NCBI GenBank assembly: GCA_966128725.1
Contig: CBHYLN010000164.1
Coordinates: forward strand, 1-10,308
DNA length: 10,308 bases
From: JAFDZV01 sp966128725
GTDB taxonomy: Bacteria; Bacteroidota; Ignavibacteria; OLB7
Direction: 5' to 3'
The position numbers and the translations under genes are program-made. The notes under the pieces are model-generated. The model saw nothing but the letters and a program-made list of their open reading frames with translations. It did no database searches and was not told the DNA's origin. Numbering within the stretch: position 1 is the first letter of the stretch; each line of letters begins with the position of its first letter. Positions 1 to 6,590 of this stretch are shown here, one piece after another.

Positions 1-737
1 CCGCCATCCAGCGAGCGGGCCATCTTGCTGCTGCCCGAGACACCGCACACGGAGCCATCAACGCTGGGCATGTGGATGGCCCCGCCGGGCGCTGCAACGG
101 CATCCTCGTGAAATCCGGCGGAGTTCGTGCTGCCGGGTGTCCAGGTGGCGCCGTTGTCGGTGGAACGCCACAACTTGCCCACGCCGCCACCGGCGTAATA
201 CGTGCCGCTGTAGTAGCAGATCCCGCCCACGGCCACGTCCACCGCGCTCGCATATTTCACGCTGTCCCACGTTGCACCGCCATCGGACGTGCGGTAGAAC
301 CGTACGGTGTCGGCATTACACGGCCCAAAACCGTACACGCCGTTGTTGGCGTCAACAAACCAGTGCGACGAGTTCCCGCTTACCTGCCCGGGTGGTGTGA
401 TGTTCAGCCATGTTGCGCCGCCATTGGTGGTTTTCCAGATCCCATCGTCGCCGGAAACAAACCCGTTGTTCTGCGAGACAAAGCAGATGTCGCGATTAAA
501 CGAGCCTGTGGCGCCGGGCAGCGAGGAAACCTGCCACGAGGTACCGCCATCAGCGGTGCGCACGATGGTACCGGAGTGACCTGTAATCCAGCCGTGGTTG
601 TTGTCGATGAAGAAGACTTCGTTGAAGAACGTACCAGGGAATACGCTCAGCTTCTTCCACTGCGCGCGCAATGCCTGCGGCAGCAGAAGAAGAAGGAACA
701 GAAGCATCAACGGGGCACAACGTCGCGCATTGCTCAT
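1..737 (-). CDS. Secreted Asp-box (Ycf48/sortilin-like) repeat protein, C-terminus beyond window
   Basis: The reverse strand reads open from an ATG at 737 to the window edge, giving 245 codons with no stop. Residues 1-25 form a signal peptide: Arg-rich start, a run of leucines at 12-19, and a likely cut after ALRA before QWKK. The mature part carries four Asp-box-like motifs, TADGGTSW (61-68), TTNGGATW (103-110), TSDGGATW (150-157) and STDNGATW (192-199). A fifth, SLDGG, begins at the edge. The spacing of about 40-47 residues fits the blades of a beta-propeller, as in Ycf48-like, BNR and sortilin-like proteins. In that family these motifs are structural turns and do not prove sialidase activity. 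The protein is probably exported and may carry a C-terminal sorting domain outside the window. No convincing Shine-Dalgarno precedes the ATG. The substrate or partner is unknown. Confidence 0.85.
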   Translation of the reverse strand, partial: MSNARRCAPLMLLFLLLLLPQALRAQWKKLSVFPGTFFNEVFFIDNNHGWITGHSGTIVRTADGGTSWQVSSLPGATGSFNRDICFVSQNNGFVSGDDGIWKTTNGGATWLNITPPGQVSGNSSHWFVDANNGVYGFGPCNADTVRFYRTSDGGATWDSVKYASAVDVAVGGICYYSGTYYAGGGVGKLWRSTDNGATWTPGSTNSAGFHEDAVAAPGGAIHMPSVDGSVCGVSGSSKMARSLDG

Positions 738-928
738 AGGCCGATCACCGCGGTTGTGAGAGGGAGATTTACAACAGTTGGATAATACGACTTGTTACCG
801 TGCGATAACAGGGGAAGCGGAGGCAGGGGGCGAAGTATGAAGGTCGAATGTTGAAGGATGAAGGCAGGAATTGGGAAGGAGGACGTATGAAGGAAGAACG
901 TGGGAATGGTGGGGGCTGTTATCGCGCA

Positions 929-950
929 TCTGTATACCTGAGTGTACAGG
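929..950. repeat. 22-bp imperfect palindrome, copy 1
   Basis: The sequence TCTGTATACCTGAGTGTACAGG is a near-inverted repeat (TGTA...TACA outer arms with one central mismatch and wobble pairs). It recurs in more symmetrical form at 1157-1178. It could be a protein binding site or the stem of a small mobile or REP-like element. Nothing in the window shows which. Confidence 0.6.
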
Positions 951-1148
951 CAGCCCGGGGAGAGGTTTGCCGCAAAGGACGCGCCTGGCAATGCGCCTTC
1001 GCGCTCCTTGCGTCTTCGCGGTTAATCTTCTCTTCATCGAGAGAACGCAGTGCCGTGAAAGAGCGAAGGCAGACCGTCAACGCTATCCAGGACGACACAT
1101 CATTTTCGTCATTCACACTTCAAGGTTCGTCCTTCTACAGGTACGCTT
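929..1148. repeat. Diverged tandem duplication, copy 1
   Basis: This copy holds three blocks that recur in the same order in copy 2: a 22-bp near-palindrome (929-950), a 53-bp block (1001-1053) and a 46-bp block (1103-1148). The 53-bp block matches 1210-1262 at 52 of 53 positions. The 46-bp block matches 1314-1359 at 41 of 46 positions. Offsets between copies are 228, 209 and 211 bases, so the unit has gained or lost bases between blocks. Inside the 53-bp block, TTCTCT-N6-AGAGAA (1028-1045) can form a small hairpin. The segment CGCTCCTTGCGTCTTCGCGG resembles the GCGTCTTTGCG-type interspersed non-coding repeats I recall from many environmental bacteria; that link is recollection, not checked. 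Confidence 0.85.
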
Positions 1149-1156
1149 ACAACCTG

Positions 1157-1178
1157 CCTGTATACCCGGGTGTACAGG
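1157..1178. repeat. 22-bp near-perfect palindrome, copy 2
   Basis: CCTGTATACCCGGGTGTACAGG pairs over all 11 positions, with a single T-G wobble as the only imperfection. It marks the start of copy 2 of the duplication, as 929-950 marks copy 1. Its role is unknown. Confidence 0.65.
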
Positions 1179-1359
1179 TCGTAAGGCCGGGGCCTGGCGG
1201 TACGCCTTTGCGCTCCTTGCGTCTTCGCGGTTCATCTTCTCTTCATCGAGAGAACGCAGTGCTGTGGAAGTGCGAATTGAGAAGGATGAAAGCAGGCCAT
1301 GAACGTTCTTGATTTTTCGTCATTCACACTTCTCCATTCGTCCTTCTACAGATACGCTT
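1157..1359. repeat. Diverged tandem duplication, copy 2, overlapping the 3' end of ftsK
   Basis: This is the second copy of the unit described at 929-1148: palindrome at 1157-1178, 53-bp block at 1210-1262, 46-bp block at 1314-1359. Its last 14 bases are the final codons of ftsK (Ala-Tyr-Leu-stop plus part of the preceding Glu codon). Copy 1 still carries a matching AAGCGTACCTGTAG on the reverse strand, which also reads Ala-Tyr-Leu-stop. The duplication event therefore probably included the gene end, or the element inserted next to a preferred gene-end sequence. Confidence 0.85.
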
Positions 1360-4216
1360 CCAGCTCGGCCTCGCTTTCCAGCAGCACGGCGCGGGCCTTG
1401 GAGCCGTCGAACGGGCCTACGATGCCGGCCATTTCCAGTTCGTCGACGATACGAGCGGCGCGCGAGTACCCAACCTTGAGGCGGCGTTGGATAAGCGATA
1501 CGGAGCCCTGCTGATGGCGTACCACAAGGCGCGCGGCTTCGTCGAACAGATCGTCGCGCTCGCCGCCGCCGGTGGCCGCGGTTTTCTTGTTCTTGTCCAC
1601 GACGGAAGGGAGCATGTACGGATACGTGTAGCCCTTCTGTTTGCCGATGTGTTCGCAGATTGCCTCAACCTCCTCGGTGGAGATAAACGCGTTCTGCAGG
1701 CGCAGCGGCTTGGGCTGGCCGCCGGGCAGGAACAGCATGTCGCCGTTGCCCAGCAACTGCTCGGCGCCGTTCATGTCGAGGATGGTGCGCGAGTCGATTT
1801 TGGATGCCACCTGATAGGCGATACGCGCGGGGAAGTTGGCCTTGATAACGCCGGTGATCACGTCCACGGAGGGGCGCTGCGTGGCCACGATCAGGTGAAT
1901 GCCGATCGCGCGCGCAAGCTGTGCCAGGCGTGCGATGGGTTCCTCGACCTCCTTGGCGGCGGTGATCATCAAGTCCGCCAGCTCGTCGAGGATCAGCACG
2001 ATGTACGGCAGCTTCACGTGATGGAAGTCCTGCGCGTCGGCGTATTTCCCCTCGGCAACCTTGGCGTTATAGTCGAAGATGTTTCGCTGGCCAACCTTGG
2101 CAAGGATGTCGTACCGGCGATCCATCTCCATCTCCAGCGACTTCAGCGCGATTACCGAATTCTGCGGGTTGGTGATGATCTCCTCGTCGATATCCGGGCA
2201 CTTGGCCAGGAAGTGGTTGCGCAACGCCTTGTACTGCGACAGCTCGATCTTCTTGGGATCGATCACCACGAACTTCAGGTCGCTGGGATGCATCTTGTAC
2301 AGCAGCGAGGCCAGGATGGCGTTGATGCCGACGGACTTGCCGGAGCCGGTGGCGCCTGCGATCAGCAGGTGCGGCATCTTCGAGAGATCGTCGCAGAACA
2401 CCTCGCCAACGGTGGTTTTGCCCAGCGCCAGCGGCAGGCGGTGCGCGGCCTCGCGGAACTTCGTGGTGTTGATCACCGAACGGATGCGCACCATCGCGGG
2501 CTTGTGGTTCGGGATCTCCACGCCCACGGTGCCCTTGCCGGGGATTGGCGCGATGATGCGGATGCCGCGCGCCTTCAGGGCCAGCGCGATGTCATCGGCC
2601 AAGGATTCGATCTGCGAAAGCTTGATGCCGGCGGCCGGCACGAACTCGTACAGCGTTACCACCGGTCCGGGCGTCACGGTCAAGTTCTCGATGCGGATAT
2701 TAAACGTGGCCAGCTTCTCCTGCAGGATGCGGCCGTTCTCCTTCAGCTCGTCATCCTTTACGTCGGCATCCTCGCTCTGCGGCAGCATCAGGTCGATCGG
2801 CGGGGCCACGTACCGGATCTGCTCGTCGCGCAGGCGCTCAATCAGCGCGCCCTCGTCGGCCGTCTCCAGGTCCGCGTCGGTCTCGCCCTCCTGCACATTC
2901 AGCGTCAGCCGGTTCACCACGGCCGCCGGCATCGCGGGCGGCGGCGGGGGAGTGGGGGCGCCGTGTACCAGTTCCACGCCCGCTGACGCGGCCTTCGCGG
3001 CTTCGGCCTGTTGCTCGCGGAGCATTGCCTCGCGGGCCTCGCGCGTCAGCATGGGGTCGGCTTCCGGTGCGGCGGCGTGCGGCGCGGGTACAGCCGCATC
3101 GGCCAACGCGTCGGGCATCGGGATGTCGCGCATCCGTGGCGGTGCGGCCGGGCCTGCTTGCGGTGCGTCGGGCATTGCTGCCTCGGGCTCGGCGCGCTGC
3201 GGGCGCGGTGGCGTAAGCTGTTCGGTTGCCCGCGGTGCAATCGGCTGGTCGGCAGGCGGCGCCGCAGGACGTGCAATGCGCGGCTCCTCCGGAGGGCGTT
3301 GTGGTTCGGGCGCCGTGCGCATCCGCCGCATCATGCGGGCGGGCTCGTTTTCGGCGGCGGCATCCACGATGGCGGCGGCTGTGGAGCTTCCCGTGGCGGG
3401 CTCGGCCGTATCGGCGGCATCCGTAGCCGCGCGCCGCTCGGCAAGGGCGTTGGCGCCGTCGGTCAGCTTCTGGCGGCCCAGCATCCAATACTGGCGCACG
3501 CGAAGGATTGCGCTTTTCAGGTCGCTGTTGGTGGCGTACACCAGCGTTATCGCCAGCGCGGCCAGCAGCAACAGGAATGATCCCACCTTGCCAAGCAATC
3601 CGCTGAGCACCGCCGCGATAAACGCGCCGATAGCGCCGCTCCACTCGTGCGCCGGATGCGGCATCCACGTTATCAATTGCAGTGTGCCGAACAGACCCGC
3701 CACCAGCGAAAGCGCGCCAAGCGTGTACAGCGTGATGCGGGTAACGCGACGGTATCCCGTGCCCACAAACAACGCGCCACCCCACAGCGCCACAAGCGCC
3801 GGCACCGCAATCGTCGCATAGCCGATGGTGCCGTTCACCAGGAAGTTCGCGATAAACGCGCCCAGCAGACCCAGCCAGTTCTGAGTGGTATCGGCGCGGG
3901 CTGCAACGGCGGGGTCGTTGGTGAACAGGCCGAAAATATCGCGCACGCGCACGTCGGCGTTAGCCTGGTCCAGCGGCGTATAGCTGATGATGGCCAGCAG
4001 CAGCAGCACCGCCGACAGCCAGATCAGCACGGACAACACATGCCGCATCCGCTCGTCCGGATCGGGTGTGGCGGGCGTTTCGGGGGCCTGGCTTTTGCTG
4101 GTGCGGCGGCGTACGGTTTTGGCCGCACCGGGTGTGGCCGCGGCATCGGCGGCGGCGTCTTGTTCGCCCTGCGAACGCCTGAGCAGCGTAACCTCGGTTT
4201 TCGGTTGTTCGGCCAT
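1346..4216 (-). CDS. ftsK: DNA translocase FtsK
   Basis: FtsK is the septal, membrane-anchored hexameric ATPase that pumps chromosome ends toward the daughter cells and activates XerCD recombination at dif. The 956-residue protein shows the standard order. A charged cytoplasmic N-terminus (1-58) comes first. Hydrophobic segments follow at about 59-80, 112-153, 161-185 and 195-228, the FtsK 4TM region. An Ala/Pro-rich low-complexity linker spans about 245-440. The alpha domain is at about 490-590, with NLTVTPGPVVTLYEF. In the motor, Walker A is GATGSGKS (621-628), then FVVIDPKKIELS, Walker B is LILDE (741-745), and IVATQRPSVDVITG follows. A C-terminal winged-helix gamma domain is at about 890-948 (SVSLIQRRLKVGYSRAARIV), the part that reads polar KOPS sites in the family. 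All key motor residues are present. It begins 26 bases after comB, and the ATG has no close Shine-Dalgarno, which suggests translation linked to comB. Its stop lies inside a duplicated repeat. Confidence 0.97.
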   Translation of the reverse strand: MAEQPKTEVTLLRRSQGEQDAAADAAATPGAAKTVRRRTSKSQAPETPATPDPDERMRHVLSVLIWLSAVLLLLAIISYTPLDQANADVRVRDIFGLFTNDPAVAARADTTQNWLGLLGAFIANFLVNGTIGYATIAVPALVALWGGALFVGTGYRRVTRITLYTLGALSLVAGLFGTLQLITWMPHPAHEWSGAIGAFIAAVLSGLLGKVGSFLLLLAALAITLVYATNSDLKSAILRVRQYWMLGRQKLTDGANALAERRAATDAADTAEPATGSSTAAAIVDAAAENEPARMMRRMRTAPEPQRPPEEPRIARPAAPPADQPIAPRATEQLTPPRPQRAEPEAAMPDAPQAGPAAPPRMRDIPMPDALADAAVPAPHAAAPEADPMLTREAREAMLREQQAEAAKAASAGVELVHGAPTPPPPPAMPAAVVNRLTLNVQEGETDADLETADEGALIERLRDEQIRYVAPPIDLMLPQSEDADVKDDELKENGRILQEKLATFNIRIENLTVTPGPVVTLYEFVPAAGIKLSQIESLADDIALALKARGIRIIAPIPGKGTVGVEIPNHKPAMVRIRSVINTTKFREAAHRLPLALGKTTVGEVFCDDLSKMPHLLIAGATGSGKSVGINAILASLLYKMHPSDLKFVVIDPKKIELSQYKALRNHFLAKCPDIDEEIITNPQNSVIALKSLEMEMDRRYDILAKVGQRNIFDYNAKVAEGKYADAQDFHHVKLPYIVLILDELADLMITAAKEVEEPIARLAQLARAIGIHLIVATQRPSVDVITGVIKANFPARIAYQVASKIDSRTILDMNGAEQLLGNGDMLFLPGGQPKPLRLQNAFISTEEVEAICEHIGKQKGYTYPYMLPSVVDKNKKTAATGGGERDDLFDEAARLVVRHQQGSVSLIQRRLKVGYSRAARIVDELEMAGIVGPFDGSKARAVLLESEAELEAYL

Positions 4217-4242
4217 GATGGATACGCGGATGGATTTCCTCG

Positions 4243-5016
4243 CTAAACGAACCGTGCCACGGTTTTGGCGCCTGCACTGGCGGCCGGCAGCTTTATCGAG
4301 GAGCCGATCAACTCCGGAACGGAGGCATCGGCGAGGTTGAGTTGCGAACAGTAGTCGACGTCGTGCGCGAAGCCGAGATCGATGAGGGCACGTCCGTGGT
4401 CGCTGGTGCGAAGCGCACGCTGGATGTCCTCACGGATATCCAGATATGTCATCAACGCAACGCGAGCCCCGTCGGTAAGCAGAAGGGAGCTGTTGTCAAC
4501 AAGCGAAAGGATTTCGGCCACAATCGCTCCGGCGGCGGCCGTATCCTCCAGCGAAACATTGCCGTTGGAACCGGCACAGACCAGCAACAGGTCGCCCTGA
4601 GCATTTGTCACGGCGCGTTCGGCCACGGCGGCGGCGTTCAGCATCGCGCCACAATACGCGTGCGCTGCCTGGCGCGCCTTTACCAGGGCGGGTGTGCCGT
4701 TGGATGTTGTCATCACGATCGTTTTCCCGTGCACAACCTCGGGTGTATATTCGGCCGGCGAATTTCCAAGGTGGAACCCGTTGATGCGCAGCCCGCCGCG
4801 CTCGCCTGCAAGCAGGGTGCGCTCGGTGCCCAGCCGGTGGGCAATCGCCACGGCCTCCTCGATGGTGGCCGCCGCGATAACCTCGCGAGCGCCGGCCGCA
4901 AGCGCCGTGATAATGGTGCTGGTTGCGCGAAACGTATCCAGAACGACAACGCTGGACGACCGAAGATCGGTATCCGAACCAAGCATTGCCGGGGTAAAAA
5001 GAACGGTAACCTTCAT
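4243..5016 (-). CDS. comB: 2-phosphosulfolactate phosphatase family protein (ComB-like)
   Basis: The 257-residue product matches the ComB family in length and motifs: VVVLDTFRATSTI (23-35), GERGG (71-75), FHLGNSP (81-87), TTSNGTPA (103-110) and CAGSNGNVSLEDTAAAG (147-163). In methanogens ComB removes phosphate from 2-phosphosulfolactate, the second step of one coenzyme M route, using Mg2+. Bacterial members are common where coenzyme M is not known, so the true substrate here is uncertain and the symbol rests on family resemblance. Start choice: ATG at 5016 gives MKVTV, which fits the family's usual N-terminus. A TTG at 5025 (three residues longer) is also possible because AGGGAG at 5030-5035 sits four bases ahead of it. 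The protein looks cytoplasmic, with no signal peptide. It is followed closely by ftsK on the same strand. Confidence 0.85.
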   Translation of the reverse strand: MKVTVLFTPAMLGSDTDLRSSSVVVLDTFRATSTIITALAAGAREVIAAATIEEAVAIAHRLGTERTLLAGERGGLRINGFHLGNSPAEYTPEVVHGKTIVMTTSNGTPALVKARQAAHAYCGAMLNAAAVAERAVTNAQGDLLLVCAGSNGNVSLEDTAAAGAIVAEILSLVDNSSLLLTDGARVALMTYLDIREDIQRALRTSDHGRALIDLGFAHDVDYCSQLNLADASVPELIGSSIKLPAASAGAKTVARFV

Positions 5017-5054
5017 TCCTGCCAACTGACTCCCTACACGTGCAAACAGGGCTC

Positions 5055-5082
5055 AATATGGCTCCAAACGGGCCAAAATCAA
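5055..5082 (-). promoter_or_regulatory. Possible sigma70-type promoter for comB-ftsK
   Basis: On the reverse strand, TTGATT (5082-5077) and CATATT (5060-5055) are separated by 16 bases. Each matches four of six positions of the -35 and -10 consensus. The pair lies about 40 bases upstream of the comB start in the 250-base divergent gap. This is a weak match found by eye. Confidence 0.25.
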
Positions 5083-5272
5083 ATGAGAAACTTGTTGAAG
5101 AGCCGGATCGTTGGGCTTGAAGCGTTACATGAGATTGTAGCCCGGTTGGCGCACAGGAGCTTCAACAGGTTTCACGGAATCGATCACGTACACATTGAGT
5201 TCGGCCCCGGCCCGGCCTTATCGGTTGGCGGTCTGCTCGGGCGGCGCACACATCCCGGAATCAACCCTTGAT

Positions 5273-6301
5273 ATGATAGATCTCAGAAGCGATACCGTCA
5301 CCCGGCCGACGCCGGAAATGCTGGAGGCAATGGTCACCGCGCGCGTTGGCGACGATGTGTACGGTGAGGACCCAACGGTCAACGAACTACAGGAGTATGT
5401 CGCCGAGCTTCTGGGCAAGGAGGCTGCGTTGTTCGTGCCAACGGGTGTGATGAGCAATCAGCTCTGCCTGAAGGTGCTCACCAATCCGGGCGACGAAGTG
5501 ATCTGCGGGCAGGCCTGCCATATCTTCAACTATGAGACGGGGGCGCCGGCATTGCTCAGCGGCGTGCAGTTGCATACGATACCCGATCCGGCCGGGTGTC
5601 TGGCGTTGGAGGATGTGGAGGAGGCGATACGCGAGGATGCGTATTATCTGCCCAGAACATCCGTTATTGCAATGGAGCAGACTCACAACCGCCAAGGCGG
5701 AGCTGTAATTCCATTTGAGCATCTCACAAACGTTGCCAGGCTGGGACAATCACGTGGAATTGCGCTGCATCTGGATGGCGCCCGGCTGTGGAATGCGTCG
5801 GTTGCAACCGGCATTCCGCCCCGCGAATATGCAGCCGCGTTCGATACCGTCTCGGTGTGCCTTTCAAAGGGACTAGGCGCGCCGGCCGGTTCGGTGATGG
5901 CCGGCAACCGCGAACTGGTAACGCGCGCTCACAAGTTCCGGAAGATCTGGGGCGGTGGCATGCGCCAGGCCGGGATCTTGGCCGCCGCTGGACTGTACGC
6001 GCTGCGCAACAACATCCCGCGGCTTGCCGATGACCATGCCAACGCACGGGCGTTCGCCGGCGCGTTGCATGGCACACCAGGCCTGACGGTGCTGCACCAA
6101 CCCGATACCAACATCGTGCTGCTGGGCGTTGCCGGCGTAAGCGCGCCGGCGTTCGAGCAGGCCGTTGCCGCGCACGGCGTGTTGGTTTCGGCCGCGTTCA
6201 AGGGCAAGTTGCGTGCGGTGTTCCATATGAACGTGACGGCATCCGAGGCGCTTCAGGCCGCCGATGCCGTTCGCGCGGCGGCCGAGAGCCTGGGGCTGTA
6301 A
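5273..6301 (+). CDS. ltaE: Low-specificity L-threonine aldolase (PLP-dependent)
   Basis: This fold-type I PLP enzyme splits L-threonine or L-allo-threonine to glycine and acetaldehyde in the cytoplasm. The 342-residue protein carries the family hallmarks. The N-terminal IDLRSDTVTRPTPEM is followed by GDDVYGEDPTVNELQ (26-40) and EAALFVPTGVMSNQL (50-64). METHN-type EQTHNRQGG is at 135-143. The cofactor-binding aspartate lies in LHLDGARLWNA (D168), and the Schiff-base lysine in LSKGLGAPAG (K199). The active-site Arg-bearing GGGMRQAGILAAA follows. A longer open frame from a TTG at 5195 exists. The ATG at 5273 is chosen because family members begin almost exactly at IDLRSDT and the added 26 residues look unrelated. 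The Shine-Dalgarno is weak (GGAA, 12 bases upstream). It is transcribed away from comB. A 67-bp repeat array follows the stop. Confidence 0.95.
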   Translation: MIDLRSDTVTRPTPEMLEAMVTARVGDDVYGEDPTVNELQEYVAELLGKEAALFVPTGVMSNQLCLKVLTNPGDEVICGQACHIFNYETGAPALLSGVQLHTIPDPAGCLALEDVEEAIREDAYYLPRTSVIAMEQTHNRQGGAVIPFEHLTNVARLGQSRGIALHLDGARLWNASVATGIPPREYAAAFDTVSVCLSKGLGAPAGSVMAGNRELVTRAHKFRKIWGGGMRQAGILAAAGLYALRNNIPRLADDHANARAFAGALHGTPGLTVLHQPDTNIVLLGVAGVSAPAFEQAVAAHGVLVSAAFKGKLRAVFHMNVTASEALQAADAVRAAAESLGL

Positions 6302-6311
6302 GCGCGGGGAG

Positions 6312-6575
6312 GACATGCAGGCGTTGAACGGCAGTTCGGTGCCGATCGGTACCGCGAATGCTGAACGCAGCGAGCAGGGCATGCGACGGTGAAGTGCGGC
6401 ATCGCCTGTGCCGCCAAGCAGCCCGCATGGTTAACTCGAACGAGTTGCGCATGCGGGCGTTGAACGGCAGTTCGGTGCCGTCCGGTACTGCGTATGTTGA
6501 ACTCGACCACGTTGGACATGCGTACGTTGAGCAGTAATTCGCTGCCGCTGGGTATCGCGAATGTTGAACTCGAAA
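6312..6575. repeat. Tandem array of about four 67-bp repeats
   Basis: The unit is 66-68 bp. The best copies are 6430-6495 and 6496-6562. A more diverged one spans about 6362-6429, and a truncated first copy is at 6312-6361. A final half-word GTTGAACTCGAA follows at 6563-6574. The core GCGTTGAACGGCAGTTCGGTGCCG is identical at 6321-6344 and 6457-6480, and diverged at 6524-6547. Copies 1 and 3 are 136 bases apart, twice the unit, which reveals the hidden copy between them. One boundary holds the palindrome AACTCG-AA-CGAGTT (6433-6446). The unit is not a multiple of three. Each copy can be read as a similar peptide on either strand, but only in shifting frames, so the array is probably non-coding or a decayed coding repeat. 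Confidence 0.8.
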
Positions 6576-6590
6576 CTATAGAACGGCCCA

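Larger units (their letters stand above)
738..1345. other. Gene-free region between ftsK and the Asp-box gene
   Basis: No supportable gene lies in these 608 bases. Several open frames cross it, but they read through duplicated, low-complexity sequence and their translations mirror the repeats. Contents: a GA-rich stretch at about 836-900 with repeated AAGGATGAAG/GGAGGACGTATGAAGG-type words, then the two copies of a diverged tandem duplication (929-1148 and 1157-1359). A short inverted repeat TGTTA-N8-TAACA lies at about 794-811. I see no poly-T-tailed terminator hairpin after ftsK and no clear promoter for the Asp-box gene. Confidence 0.7.

Noticed and set aside
1157..1178. Intrinsic terminator for ftsK or the Asp-box gene
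   Set aside because: The palindrome is not followed by a T-run on either strand, so terminator function is not supported.
848..1312. Two overlapping plus-strand open frames in the gene-free region
   Set aside because: They read through the tandem duplication, so the same peptide (ALLASSR.IFSSSRERSAV) appears in both frames. Such products are typical of over-called non-coding repeats. No ribosome site or family match.
2079..3821. Long plus-strand open frames opposite ftsK (580, 499 and 189 codons)
   Set aside because: They are antisense shadows of the GC-rich ftsK frame, rich in Ser/Ala/Arg and without domain features. ftsK on the other strand is unambiguous.
4342..5271. 309-codon plus-strand frame opposite comB
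   Set aside because: It is a shadow of comB over most of its length, and the comB motifs on the other strand are clear.
5083..5271. 62-codon plus-strand frame just before ltaE (MRNLLKSRIVGLEALHEIVARL...)
   Set aside because: It ends one base before the ltaE ATG and could be a small leader gene. It has no Shine-Dalgarno, no recognisable family, and overlaps the likely comB promoter. Left out for lack of support, though not excluded.
6312..6575. Possible CRISPR array
   Set aside because: The repeats are directly adjacent with no unique spacers, too long and too diverged, and no cas gene is present.
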